From Lentzea tibetensis (lineage in GTDB: Bacteria; Actinomycetota; Actinomycetes; Mycobacteriales; Pseudonocardiaceae): a stretch of DNA of 64,000 bases. Shown here in pieces: positions 13,404 to 48,745 of this stretch (position 1 is the first letter of the stretch; each line of letters begins with the position of its first letter). The DNA lies in NCBI RefSeq assembly GCF_007845675.1, contig NZ_VOBR01000031.1:53295-117294 (forward strand), given 5' to 3'. Position numbers and translations under genes: made by a program. The notes beneath the pieces were generated by a model that worked only from the letters and a program-made list of their open reading frames with translations, made no database searches and was not told the DNA's origin.

Positions 13404-14153
13404 ATGTTCGACGCAGAGACGTACCTGCGGGCGATCGGCCACACCGGTGCGGTGGCACCGGACCTGCCCACGTTGCGCGCGTTGCACCGCAGGCACGCCG
13501 AAGCAATTCCGTACCGCAGCGATCCGCAGGACCCGTTGATGAACAAGGCGATCTCGACCTGGGACTGGGACGAGGTCTTCCGGCGTTCGATCGTCGACGG
13601 CAGGGGCGGGAACTGCTTCGAGGTCAACGAGACGTTCGGCAGGTTGCTCTGGTCCATCGGGTTCGAGGTGGACCGCCTGTCCGCGAGCAGCCTGTTGCCC
13701 GACGGCCGGTACGGACCGGAGATCGAGCACCAGGCACTGCTGGTGAAACTGGACGGCGAGTCCTACCTCGTCGACGTCGGCTTCGGCCAACCCACCTCGG
13801 TCGACCCGCTGCCCGTCGAGTCGGCGGCGCAGGGGTCGTTCCGAGTCGTCACCTCGGGGGAATGGCACAGCTACGAGCGTCGGAGCAAGGACAAGTGGAT
13901 CCCGGTGTACCGCTTCAAGCTCGTGCACCGCTCGCTCGACGACTGGGACTTCCAGAGCGAGGAGTTCGTCAACCTGGCCAACGACATCCCGGTCGCGCGG
14001 CTCAGGGTGATCAGCCGTGTCGTCGACGGCTCCACGCTGACGCTGAGCGGGAAGCGGTTCTGGAAGCACAACGCCGACGAGGAGACGTTCCGGATGATCC
14101 TCGACCGCGCCGAGTTCGAAGACCTCACCCGGCTGATCCTCAACGAGAACTGA
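13404..14153 (+). CDS. RifF-type amide synthase (arylamine N-acetyltransferase fold), ansamycin macrolactam release
   Basis: A 249-residue protein of the NAT family. The full catalytic triad is readable: Cys71 in RGGNCFE, His109 in EIEHQALL, and Asp124 in YLVDVGFG. In ansamycin clusters such enzymes (RifF, GdmF, Asm9) take the finished polyketide from the last ACP and close the lactam with the arylamine of the AHBA starter. Position immediately after a PKS that ends in a bare ACP without thioesterase is exactly that context, and a housekeeping NAT would not be expected here. The segment that reads PFEN in drug-metabolising NATs is IPYRSDPQD here. Start: ATG 13404 with AAGGGA at 13391-13396, 7 nt away. 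An in-frame GTG at 13398 touches that ribosome site and is less likely. It follows the PKS stop by 16 bp, so co-transcription is expected. Confidence 0.93.
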   Translation: MFDAETYLRAIGHTGAVAPDLPTLRALHRRHAEAIPYRSDPQDPLMNKAISTWDWDEVFRRSIVDGRGGNCFEVNETFGRLLWSIGFEVDRLSASSLLPDGRYGPEIEHQALLVKLDGESYLVDVGFGQPTSVDPLPVESAAQGSFRVVTSGEWHSYERRSKDKWIPVYRFKLVHRSLDDWDFQSEEFVNLANDIPVARLRVISRVVDGSTLTLSGKRFWKHNADEETFRMILDRAEFEDLTRLILNEN

Positions 14154-14164
14154 AGGAGATCGAC

Positions 14165-15727
14165 GTGGACTGCGACGTGCTGATCGTCGGCTTCGGACCG
14201 GTCGGACAGCTGCTCTCGATCCTGCTCGCGGACAAGGGATGGCGGGTGGTCGTCGTCGAGCGGCGCACCGAGCCGCACGCCATCGCGAGGGCGGTCTCGT
14301 TCGACGGCGAGGCCGCGCGGATCTTCGCGGCGGCCGGACTCGCCGACGAGCTGCCGGAGCTGGGGGAGCTGTCCAGGGAGATCGAGTTCCACAACGGCAG
14401 GGGCGACGTCCTGTACCGGTCTGAGCCCGCCGCGGAGGGCTACTTCGGCTGGCCGGACAGCACTTCCTTCTACCAGCCGGACCTCGAGGCGGCGCTCATC
14501 GCGCGCACCGAACAGTTCCCGAACCTCTCCGTGCTGCTCGGCACGGAGGCGGTCGGCGTTGAGGAGACCGGAGAGCACGTCGACGTCCGACTCCAGGACG
14601 GTTCCCGGATCAGCGCCCGGTGGGTCGTCGGCTGCGACGGCGCCCGCAGCTTCGTCCGCGAGCAGATGGACGTCTCCGAACAGCAGGCCGGGTTCTCGTT
14701 CGACTGGCTCGTCTGCGATGTGGTGCCGCACGAGATCACCGAGTACCGGCCCAACAACCTGCAGATCTGCGACCCGAAACGACCCAGGACGCACGCGTCG
14801 GCAGGCCGCGGGCACCGGCGCTGGGAGTTCATGCTCCTGCCCGGTGAGTCCCCGTCCGAGATGAACACCCCTGACTACGCCTGGAAACTGCTCGCGATGG
14901 CGGACGTCACGCCGGAGAACGCGACACTCGAACGGCACTCGGTCTACAAGTTCCGGTCGGCCTTCGCCGACCGCTGGCGGGCAGGCAGGCTGTTGCTCGC
15001 TGGCGACGCCGCGCACGTGATGCCGCCGTTCAGCGGTCAGGGCATGTGTTCCGGCGTCAGGGACGCGCGGAACCTCTCGTGGCGGCTCGACCTCGTGTTG
15101 CGCGGCCTGACCTCCGACGCGCTGCTGGACTCCTACGGCGTCGAGCGGATCGACCACCTGCAGAACTCCATCGAGCTGGCCATCAAGCTCGGCAGGGTGA
15201 TCTGCCTGACCAACGAGAAGCTCGCCGCCGCAAGGGATGCGGCGATGCTCGCGGGCCGCGCGCGGGGCGACGTGCCGCCGCGCCCCGAAGACATCTACTG
15301 GCCCATCAGGAAAGGCGTGTTCGGGCACGCCGACCAGGTGACCGGGCGGCTGGTTCCCCAGGCGCGCGTGGCCTCCGCCGATCGTGAAGGGTTGTTCGAC
15401 CAGGTCGTGGGCACCGGCTTCGTGCTGATGACGCTCGGCGACCCGGCGCAGTGCGTGAGCCCCGAGAGCCAGGAGATCCTCGACTCGCTGGACGCGCTCG
15501 TGGTGGGCATCCTGCCTCCCGGCACGCCGCGGGACACCCTGCGGCCCGGCACGGTCGTCGACGTCGACGGAACCTGTTCGGCCTATCTTTCCGGCGCTCA
15601 CGGCGAGGCTGTTCTGATGCGGCCCGACTTCTACGCTTTCGGCGCCGATGAAATCAACGACCTGATTCGCCAACTGGCGACCGAGCTGAATCTCGTGCTC
15701 CGTGAAGATGTCTTGAAAGTGGGATGA
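14165..15727 (+). CDS. FAD-dependent aromatic monooxygenase, Rif-Orf19/GdmM-like
   Basis: A 520-residue flavoprotein hydroxylase of the PHBH/MhpA group. It has an N-terminal FAD-binding Rossmann motif (VLIVGFGPVGQ, residues 4-14), the central DG motif (VVGCDGARS, about 153-161) and the GD motif (LLAGDAAHVMPPFSGQG, about 277-293). It also has the C-terminal thioredoxin-like tail typical of the family. A GTG start at 14165 is chosen because AAGGAG lies 6-7 nt upstream and the FAD motif begins at once. It starts 11 bp after the amide synthase stop, so the two are probably one operon. In rifamycin-, naphthomycin- and geldanamycin-type clusters an enzyme of this family sits with the amide synthase and oxidises the aromatic core (naphthoquinone formation or benzoquinone hydroxylation). 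Which of these it does cannot be read from the sequence. It could also act on the neighbouring macrolide, which I consider less likely. Confidence 0.87.
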   Translation: MDCDVLIVGFGPVGQLLSILLADKGWRVVVVERRTEPHAIARAVSFDGEAARIFAAAGLADELPELGELSREIEFHNGRGDVLYRSEPAAEGYFGWPDSTSFYQPDLEAALIARTEQFPNLSVLLGTEAVGVEETGEHVDVRLQDGSRISARWVVGCDGARSFVREQMDVSEQQAGFSFDWLVCDVVPHEITEYRPNNLQICDPKRPRTHASAGRGHRRWEFMLLPGESPSEMNTPDYAWKLLAMADVTPENATLERHSVYKFRSAFADRWRAGRLLLAGDAAHVMPPFSGQGMCSGVRDARNLSWRLDLVLRGLTSDALLDSYGVERIDHLQNSIELAIKLGRVICLTNEKLAAARDAAMLAGRARGDVPPRPEDIYWPIRKGVFGHADQVTGRLVPQARVASADREGLFDQVVGTGFVLMTLGDPAQCVSPESQEILDSLDALVVGILPPGTPRDTLRPGTVVDVDGTCSAYLSGAHGEAVLMRPDFYAFGADEINDLIRQLATELNLVLREDVLKVG

Positions 15728-15785
15728 AATCGCCACTCTCTAGCTTTTGACCTGCCTGTTCAGGTCGATTCGCGAGGAGTGAGTG
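15728..15785. other. Only notable intergenic gap (58 bp), boundary between the two PKS systems
   Basis: This is the longest gene-free stretch in the window and is visibly more AT-rich than its surroundings (tctagcttttga at 15739-15750). It holds a perfect inverted repeat and the P450 ribosome site GAGGAG (15774-15779). A promoter for the P450/macrolide genes would most naturally start here, but no convincing -35/-10 pair can be named by eye. Confidence 0.5.
15749..15766. promoter_or_regulatory. Perfect 6-bp inverted repeat with 6-nt spacer (possible operator or hairpin)
   Basis: GACCTG at 15749-15754 is mirrored by CAGGTC at 15761-15766. It lies 19 bp upstream of the P450 start in the gap separating the ansamycin-type and macrolide-type genes. 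No T-run follows, so it is a poor intrinsic terminator. An operator or a weak attenuating hairpin is possible. Confidence 0.35.
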
Positions 15786-16994
15786 ATGACCAGTGCCGAC
15801 CAGGCCGCATGTCCTTATCCGTTCGGTGAGGCCGACCGGTTGGAGCTCCACCCCGAGTACGGCAGGCTGCGCGACACCGGCCGACCGGCCAGGGTGACGT
15901 TGCCGTACGGCGGCGAAGCCTGGATGGCGCTGAACCACGCGGACGTCCGCACGGTGCTGACCGACCCCAGGTTCAGCCGTGCCGCGACCGTCGGGCAGGA
16001 CGTGCCCCGCGTCGTCCCGATGATCATCAAGAAGGCGAACATCGGGTTCATGGACGGCGCGGAGCACGCCAGGCTGCGCAAGCTGGTGGCGAAGGCGTTC
16101 ACCGGGCGGCAGACCGCCCGCCTGCGGCCGCGGATCGAGGAGATCGTCGACGGCCTGCTCGACGACATCATCGCGACGGGTGCCCCGGCCGACCTGCTCG
16201 AGGGCCTCGCGATGGTGCTGCCGATGCACATCATGTGCGAGCTGCTCGGCGTGCCGTTCGCCGACCGCGACCGGTTCCGCGACTGGTCGGAAGTCGTGCG
16301 CACGATGGGGGACACCTACACCGCCGAGCAGTACGCCACGGCGACCAACGAGCTCGAGTCCTACCTCGCGGGCATGATCGCCCGGCGACGCGAAGAACCG
16401 TCCGACGACCTGCTGGGCGTGCTGGTCGCCGCCCGCGACGAGGGCGAACGCCTCACCGAGACCGAACTGGTGCAGTTCGGCGTGCTCCTGCTGATCGCGG
16501 GCCACGACACGACCGCGAACTACCTCGCCAACTCGATCTACTGCCTGCTCTCGCGGCCGGATCAGCTGGAGCGGCTCAGGTCCGACCCGTCGTTGCTGCC
16601 GACAGCGGTCGACGAACTGCTCCGCTACCTGCCGCTCGGCACCACCGCGGGGGTCGCCCAGATCGCGCTCGAGGACGTCGAGCTCAGCGGTGGCGTGGTG
16701 GTCAGGAAGGGCGAGGCCGTGCTCACCCAGGCCGCGGCCGCCAATTTCGACGAAAACGTGTTCGCGGACGCGGACGAGCTGGATCTGGCGCGCACGCACA
16801 ATCCGATGCTCACCTTCGGGCACGGCCCGCACCATTGCGTCGGTGCCCAGCTCGCCAAGGTCGAGATCCAGGTCGCGATCGGCTCGCTGCTCCGCCGGAT
16901 CCCCGGTGTGCGGCTCGCGAAACCCGTCGACGAGATCGAGTTCAGGTACGGCAGCATGATTCGCGGGCTGGTGGCTCTGCCTGTCACGTGGTGA
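15786..16994 (+). CDS. Cytochrome P450 monooxygenase (bacterial class I, macrolide-hydroxylase type)
   Basis: A 402-residue soluble P450 with all landmark motifs: I-helix AGHDTT (about 238-243), K-helix ExxR (ELLR in AVDELLRYLP), and the heme loop FGHGPHHCVG with the ligand Cys at about residue 351. The N-terminus (CPYPFGEADRLELHPEY) is of the kind seen in actinomycete polyketide hydroxylases of the CYP105/CYP107 type. Sub-family placement from memory is tentative. ATG 15786 is used because GAGGAG (15774-15779) is 6 nt upstream; an in-frame GTG at 15783 is less well spaced. It is followed after 33 bp by the macrolide PKS, which suggests it oxidises that product. The immediately preceding ansamycin genes make the alternative substrate possible. 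Ferredoxin partners are not in the window. Confidence 0.93.
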   Translation: MTSADQAACPYPFGEADRLELHPEYGRLRDTGRPARVTLPYGGEAWMALNHADVRTVLTDPRFSRAATVGQDVPRVVPMIIKKANIGFMDGAEHARLRKLVAKAFTGRQTARLRPRIEEIVDGLLDDIIATGAPADLLEGLAMVLPMHIMCELLGVPFADRDRFRDWSEVVRTMGDTYTAEQYATATNELESYLAGMIARRREEPSDDLLGVLVAARDEGERLTETELVQFGVLLLIAGHDTTANYLANSIYCLLSRPDQLERLRSDPSLLPTAVDELLRYLPLGTTAGVAQIALEDVELSGGVVVRKGEAVLTQAAAANFDENVFADADELDLARTHNPMLTFGHGPHHCVGAQLAKVEIQVAIGSLLRRIPGVRLAKPVDEIEFRYGSMIRGLVALPVTW

Positions 16995-17019
16995 TTCCGG
17001 CAACGCATTCATCGTGACA

Positions 17020-17024
17020 GGAGG
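17020..17024 (+). promoter_or_regulatory. Ribosome binding site GGAGG of the loading-module PKS
   Basis: A full GGAGG lies only 3 nt before the GTG at 17028 but 6 nt before a TTG at 17031. Spacing favours TTG and codon preference favours GTG. The two differ by a single residue. Confidence 0.6.
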
Positions 17025-17027
17025 CTT

Positions 17028-43646
<26,619 letters not shown>

Positions 43647-43654
43647 ACCGGTGT

Positions 43655-43659
43655 GGAGG
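43655..43659 (+). promoter_or_regulatory. Ribosome binding site GGAGG fixing the start of the module 6 PKS
   Basis: GGAGG lies 8 nt before the GTG at 43668. An earlier in-frame GTG at 43653 overlaps this ribosome site and is therefore rejected as the start. Confidence 0.75.
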
Positions 43660-43667
43660 TGTTTTCC

Positions 43668-46600
43668 GTGGCGACAGAGCAAGACCTGGTGGAGAACCTC
43701 AGGTGGGTGACCGCGAACCTGCGGGAGACCCGACGCAAGCTGCGCGAGCTGGAGGACGGCGCGACCGAACCCGTCGCGATCATCGGCATGTCCTGCCGCC
43801 TGCCCGGCGGCGCCTGGACCCCCGAGGACCTGTGGGACATCGTCGCATCGGGCACGGACGCCCTGTCGGCGTTCCCGAAAGACCGCGGCTGGGACCTCGC
43901 GACCGTGTACGACGAGGACGGCCCGGAGGTCGGTGGGTTCTTCCACGACGCGGACCGCTTCGACGCCGAGTTCTTCGGCATCTCCCCGCGCGAAGCATCC
44001 ACGATGGACCCTCAGCAGCGACTGCTGCTGGAGATGGCCTGGGAGTCGGTCGAAAGAGCCGGGATCGACCCGGAGTCGTTGCGCGGCAGCCGGACCGGTG
44101 TGTTCGCGGGCGTCATCCACAACGACTACGCCGGCCAGCTGCGCACCAGCCGGTCCACGACCGAGGCGCACGTCGCGACCGGAACCACGAGCAGCGTGGC
44201 GACCGGCCGCGTCGCCTACTTCGGTGGCTTCGAGGGACCCGCGATCACCGTGGACACGGCGTGTTCGTCGTCGCTCGTCGCCGTGCACCTCGCCTGCCAG
44301 TCGCTGCTCCGCGAGGAGTCGGAGCTGGCGCTCGCGGGTGGCGCGGCCGTGCTCGCGACACCGGGCGTGTTCACCGAGTACAACAGGCAGGGCGGCCTGG
44401 CCGGCGACGGCCGCAGCAAGGCGTTCGCCGCCGCGGCGGACGGCGCGGGGTTCGCCGAGGGCGGTGGAGTCCTGCTGCTGGAACGGCTGTCGGACGCCGA
44501 ACGCAACGGGCACCCGGTGCTCGCGGTGATCCGGGGCAGCGCGGTCAACCAGGACGGCGCGTCCAACGGGCTCACGGCACCCAACGGCCCGTCGCAGCGC
44601 CGGGTCATCCGGCAGGCGCTGCGCAACGCCCGGCTCACCGCTGACCAGATCGATGTGGTGGAGGCGCACGGCACCGGCACGAAGCTCGGTGACCCCATTG
44701 AGGCACAAGCGATCCTGGCCACCTACGGCACGGGGCGCACCACCCCCGTGCACCTCGGCTCGGTGAAGTCGAACATCGGGCACACCCAGGCCGCGGCCGG
44801 GGTCGCGAGCGTGATCAAGATGGTGATGGCGCTGCGGCACGGGACGCTGCCGAAGACGTTGCACGCCGACGAGCCGTCACCGCACGTCGACTGGTCGGCA
44901 GGCGCGGTGGAGCTGCTCACCGCCACGAAACCCTGGCCGGACACCGGACAACCGCGTCGTGCCGCGGTGTCGTCCTTCGGGCTCAGCGGAACCAATGCCC
45001 ACCTCATCCTCGAGGAGGCTCCTCGAAAGGCCGAGGAGCCCGACGAGCTCCACGGCACGCTGACGCCGTGGGTGCTCAGCGGGCGCACCGGGAACGCGCT
45101 GCGCGAGCAGGCCGTGCGGCTGCGGGAACACGTGGCAAAGCTCGGCGTGGCCGAGGTCGGTCACACGCTGGCCACCGGCCGCGCCCGGTTCAAGCACCGC
45201 GCCGTGATCGTCGGCACCGAGCGGACGACGTTCGACCGGGCGCTGGACGCGCTGGTGGCGGGTGACAACGCGCCGGGGCTGGTGCGCGGCGTCGCCCGTC
45301 CGGAGAACAAGGTGGCGTTCGTGTTCCCCGGTCAGGGTTCGCAGTGGCCGGGCATGGCGCTGGCGCTGGCCGAGGAGTCGCCGGTGTTCGCGGCTCGGCT
45401 CGCGGAGTGCGGTGCGGCATTGGGCTGGAACCTCGATGAGGTGCTGGCCGATGAGGAGGCTTTGAACAGGGTTGAGGTCGTGCAACCCGCGTTGTTCTCG
45501 GTGATGGTGTCGCTGGCGGCGTTGTGGCGGTCTTTCGGTGTGGAGCCGTCGGCTGTGGTTGGTCACAGTCAGGGTGAGATCGCCGCGGCGTGTGTGGCTG
45601 GCGCGTTGTCGCTCGAGGATGCGGCGCGGATCGTGCGGCTGCGCAGTGAGTTGATCGGACGGACGCTGGCGGGCCGGGGCGCGATGTTGTCGGTGCTGGC
45701 GCCGTACGACGAGGTGCTGGGTTTGCTGGCGGGGTGGGAGGACAGGCTCTGGGTCGCTGCGGTCAACGGCCCGGCGTCGGTCACGGTCTCGGGTGACGCC
45801 GATGCCATGGCCGGCTTCGGGATGGTGTTGTCCGAGGCGGGAGTGCCGCGGTGGCAGCTGCCGGGTGTCGACTTCGCCGGCCACTCCGGGCACGTCGAGG
45901 AGATCCGTGAGGAACTGCTCGCGATCGCCGCGGGTGTCATCCCCAGTGAGTCGCAGGTTCCGTTCTACTCCACCACGGATCAGAAGTGGCTCGTCGGCAC
46001 CGAGCTGGACGCGGAGTACTGGTACCGCAACCTGCGGCAGCCGGTGCGGTTCGACCAGGCGATGACGACTTTGCCGGACGAGGGTTTCGGGCTCTTCGTG
46101 GAGATGAGCCCGCATCCGTTGCTGGTGCCCGACTTGCGCGACGACGTCGTCGGTGTTGGTTCTCTGCGTCGCGGTGAGGGTGGTCTCGAGCGGTTCGCGT
46201 TGTCGTTGGGTGAGGCGCATGCGCACGGTGTCGCGGTCGACTGGAGTTCGCTGACGGCGGGGGCGCGTCGGGTGGATCTGCCGACGTATCCGTTCCAGCG
46301 GCAGCGGTTCTGGCTCGACGCACCCGCCGTTGCGGGTGATGTGGCCGCCGCGGGCCTGGAGGATGTCGGCCACCCCCTGCTGGCCGCGTGCACCTCACTG
46401 CCCGGTACCGACAGCATGCTCTTCACCGGATCGGTCTCCTCGCGCACCGTCCCCTGGCTGGTCGACCACGCCGTCTTCGGCTCGGTCGTCGTGCCCGGCG
46501 CGGTGTTCGTCGACCTGGCCGCGCACGTCGCCACCAGGGCGGGTTGCGACCTGGTCGAGGAGCTCACCCTCACCGCCCCGCTGGTGCTGCTGGACGCCGA

Positions 46601-48743
46601 GCCGGTGGCGCTGCACGTCGTCGTCGACGGTGGCCGATCCGCCTCGATCTACTCCCGAAGGCAGGACGAACCGTGGCAGCTGCACGCCACGGCGGCGTTC
46701 GGCCACGGGCGGGCCGCGGTCGGTGTTGACGGCACCTGGCCGCCCGCAGGCGCTCACCCTGTTGCCACCGAACAACTCTACGAGCTCTTCGGTGGCATCG
46801 GCATCGACTACGGTCCCGCGTTCCGGGGCCTGCGCGAGGTGTGGCAGCGCGACGGCGAGATCTTCGCGACCGTGACGCTGCCCGGAGAACTCCGTGCGGG
46901 GAAGCACTTCCTGCACCCCGTGCTGCTGGACGCGGCACTGCACCCGCTCGTGCTCGACAACCAGACCGATGGCGCCGCACTGCCGTTCGCCTGGCGAGGG
47001 CTCGCGCTGCACAACGAGGGAGCGACCGAGCTGCGGGCGCGGATCGTCCGCTCCGGTGACGAGGTGTCCGTGCACCTCGCGGACCAGACGGGCAGGCCGG
47101 TGCTGTCGATCGCGGGCCTCACCGCGCGACCGGTGACCCCGGCCCAGATCCACACAGGCCCCCAGGACTCCCTGTTCCGCATCGACTGGGTGCCGTTCGA
47201 CGGCGTGCCCGGCCCGGCCGCTCCGGTCGAGTGCCTGACGCTGACCGGCACCGGAGCCACCGCGCACGAAGTCGTGTGCGACGTGCTGGGGAGCCTGCGC
47301 TCGTGGCTCGCGGAGGACCGTCCCGGCAAGCTCGCCGTGGTCACCTCCCGCGCGCTCGCCGCGTCGCCGGGTGAGGAGGTGCTCGACCTGGTCAACGCCG
47401 CCGTGTGGGGACTGGTCAGGTCGGCGCAGTCCGAGCACCCCGGCCGGTTCGTGCTCGTGGACGCCGACGACCCGGCCGCGTTGGAACGGCACCTCCCCGT
47501 GCTGGGGTCCTCGGACGAGACGCAGTTCGCGCTGCGCGACGGAGTCCTCTCCGTGCCGAGGCTCGCCCGGATGCCCAGGATCTCCGCCGAGCCCGTGTGG
47601 GACCCGGAAGGCACGGTGCTGATCACGGGTGGTGCGGGCACGCTCGGCGGTCTCGTCGCCAGGCACCTGGTGACCGAACGAGGTGTCCGGCACCTGGTGC
47701 TGGCCGGCCGCAGTGGTGCTGGAGCGGAGCTCGCCGCCGAGCTGACCGAGCTCGGCGCCGACGTGCGGATCGCGACGTGCGACGTCGCCGACCGGAGGGC
47801 GGTGGCCGCCCTGCTGGACGGCATCCCCGAGGATCGTCCGCTGCGCGGTGTCGTGCACGCCGCGGGCGTGCTGGACGACGGCGTGCTCGAGTCGCTGACC
47901 CCGGACCAGGTCGACGCGGTGCTGCGGCCCAAGATCGACGCCGCGCTGAACCTGCACGAGCTGACGAAGGACCTGGACGCGTTCGTGCTGTTCTCCTCGG
48001 CTGCCTCGACGTTCGGCTCGCCGGGACAGGGCAACTACGCCGCCGCCAACGCCTTCCTGGACGCGCTGGCACAACACCGCGCCGCGCAGGGATTGCCCGC
48101 GACGTCGCTCGGCTGGGGCCTCTGGCAGCAGCGCAGCAAGCTGACCAGCGGCGTGATCGGCACCGACCTGGCGCGGATCGAGCACTCCGGCGTCGCGGAG
48201 CTGCCGACCGCCGACGGGCTCGCGTTGTTCGACGCGGCCTGCGCGGCGGGGGAGGCGGTGCTCGTGCCGGTCCGGCTGGACCCGCTCGCCCTGCGCGGGC
48301 GGGCGTTGCCACCGCTGATGCGCGGACTCGTCCGGGTTCCTCCGAAGTCCATTGAGGACACCGCGGCGGTGTTGCGTCAGGCGCTGGACGGCAAGGACGA
48401 GAACGGGCGCAGGCGGGTGCTGCTCACGCTGGTGCGCACCAAGGCCGCCGACGTGCTCGGCTACCGCGCGCCGGCCGACATCGACGCCGACCAGGGGTTC
48501 CTGGACAGCGGGTTCGACTCGCTCACCGCGGTCGAGCTGCGCAACCACCTGGCCGCGGCCACCGGCCTGCGGCTGCCGTCGACCCTGCTGTTCTCCCACT
48601 CGACGCCCCGTGCGCTGGCGAAACAGCTGAGCGAAGAGCTGCCGGGAGAGAACCGCACGGAGCTCGACGACGCCGTGACCGCGCAGGACGTACTGGCACT
48701 CGTCGAGCGCGAGCTCGGCATCACCGACCGGGGAGTTGCCTGA
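43668..48743 (+). CDS. Type I modular PKS, module 6: KS-AT(FAGH)-DH-KR-ACP
   Basis: A 1691-residue single-module protein. Residues 1-31 form a charged coiled-coil docking helix ([13 protein letters not shown] start). The KS follows (34-455, DTACSSS near 199). The AT (548-885) has FAGH near residue 736 and closely matches the module 4 AT. The DH (His near 934; [10 protein letters not shown]) has HPVLLDA. The KR (near 1315) has TGGAG, LDD and NYAAAN. The ACP Ser is near 1618. Predicted cycle: an ethyl- or otherwise branched double bond. After the ACP only about 45 residues remain, ending in a single acidic helix ([11 protein letters not shown]). The paired dimerisation helices found at the end of the preceding protein are absent. 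The gene begins 21 bp after its upstream neighbour and ends 2 bp before the next start. Confidence 0.95.
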   Translation: MATEQDLVENLRWVTANLRETRRKLRELEDGATEPVAIIGMSCRLPGGAWTPEDLWDIVASGTDALSAFPKDRGWDLATVYDEDGPEVGGFFHDADRFDAEFFGISPREASTMDPQQRLLLEMAWESVERAGIDPESLRGSRTGVFAGVIHNDYAGQLRTSRSTTEAHVATGTTSSVATGRVAYFGGFEGPAITVDTACSSSLVAVHLACQSLLREESELALAGGAAVLATPGVFTEYNRQGGLAGDGRSKAFAAAADGAGFAEGGGVLLLERLSDAERNGHPVLAVIRGSAVNQDGASNGLTAPNGPSQRRVIRQALRNARLTADQIDVVEAHGTGTKLGDPIEAQAILATYGTGRTTPVHLGSVKSNIGHTQAAAGVASVIKMVMALRHGTLPKTLHADEPSPHVDWSAGAVELLTATKPWPDTGQPRRAAVSSFGLSGTNAHLILEEAPRKAEEPDELHGTLTPWVLSGRTGNALREQAVRLREHVAKLGVAEVGHTLATGRARFKHRAVIVGTERTTFDRALDALVAGDNAPGLVRGVARPENKVAFVFPGQGSQWPGMALALAEESPVFAARLAECGAALGWNLDEVLADEEALNRVEVVQPALFSVMVSLAALWRSFGVEPSAVVGHSQGEIAAACVAGALSLEDAARIVRLRSELIGRTLAGRGAMLSVLAPYDEVLGLLAGWEDRLWVAAVNGPASVTVSGDADAMAGFGMVLSEAGVPRWQLPGVDFAGHSGHVEEIREELLAIAAGVIPSESQVPFYSTTDQKWLVGTELDAEYWYRNLRQPVRFDQAMTTLPDEGFGLFVEMSPHPLLVPDLRDDVVGVGSLRRGEGGLERFALSLGEAHAHGVAVDWSSLTAGARRVDLPTYPFQRQRFWLDAPAVAGDVAAAGLEDVGHPLLAACTSLPGTDSMLFTGSVSSRTVPWLVDHAVFGSVVVPGAVFVDLAAHVATRAGCDLVEELTLTAPLVLLDAEPVALHVVVDGGRSASIYSRRQDEPWQLHATAAFGHGRAAVGVDGTWPPAGAHPVATEQLYELFGGIGIDYGPAFRGLREVWQRDGEIFATVTLPGELRAGKHFLHPVLLDAALHPLVLDNQTDGAALPFAWRGLALHNEGATELRARIVRSGDEVSVHLADQTGRPVLSIAGLTARPVTPAQIHTGPQDSLFRIDWVPFDGVPGPAAPVECLTLTGTGATAHEVVCDVLGSLRSWLAEDRPGKLAVVTSRALAASPGEEVLDLVNAAVWGLVRSAQSEHPGRFVLVDADDPAALERHLPVLGSSDETQFALRDGVLSVPRLARMPRISAEPVWDPEGTVLITGGAGTLGGLVARHLVTERGVRHLVLAGRSGAGAELAAELTELGADVRIATCDVADRRAVAALLDGIPEDRPLRGVVHAAGVLDDGVLESLTPDQVDAVLRPKIDAALNLHELTKDLDAFVLFSSAASTFGSPGQGNYAAANAFLDALAQHRAAQGLPATSLGWGLWQQRSKLTSGVIGTDLARIEHSGVAELPTADGLALFDAACAAGEAVLVPVRLDPLALRGRALPPLMRGLVRVPPKSIEDTAAVLRQALDGKDENGRRRVLLTLVRTKAADVLGYRAPADIDADQGFLDSGFDSLTAVELRNHLAAATGLRLPSTLLFSHSTPRALAKQLSEELPGENRTELDDAVTAQDVLALVERELGITDRGVA
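45309..46315 (+). repeat. Near-identical FAGH-type AT cassette, copy 2 (module 6, separate gene)
   Basis: Partner of 34842-35848. The two copies sit in different PKS genes yet keep the same reading frame and length. Confidence 0.85.
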
Positions 48744-48745
48744 TC

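Noticed and set aside
13404-14153. Housekeeping arylamine N-acetyltransferase
   Set aside because: It lies between a TE-less terminal PKS module and a Rif-Orf19-like oxidase, which is the amide synthase context of ansamycin clusters.
13862-14164. Upstream in-frame extension of the FAD monooxygenase into the amide synthase gene
   Set aside because: The extension has no family similarity. The FAD-binding motif begins right after GTG 14165, which has AAGGAG in front.
15749-15766. Intrinsic transcription terminator between the two systems
   Set aside because: The stem is only 6 bp and no T-run follows; an operator or weak hairpin is as likely.
43653-43667. Earlier GTG start for the module 6 PKS
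   Set aside because: It would overlap the GGAGG that properly serves GTG 43668.
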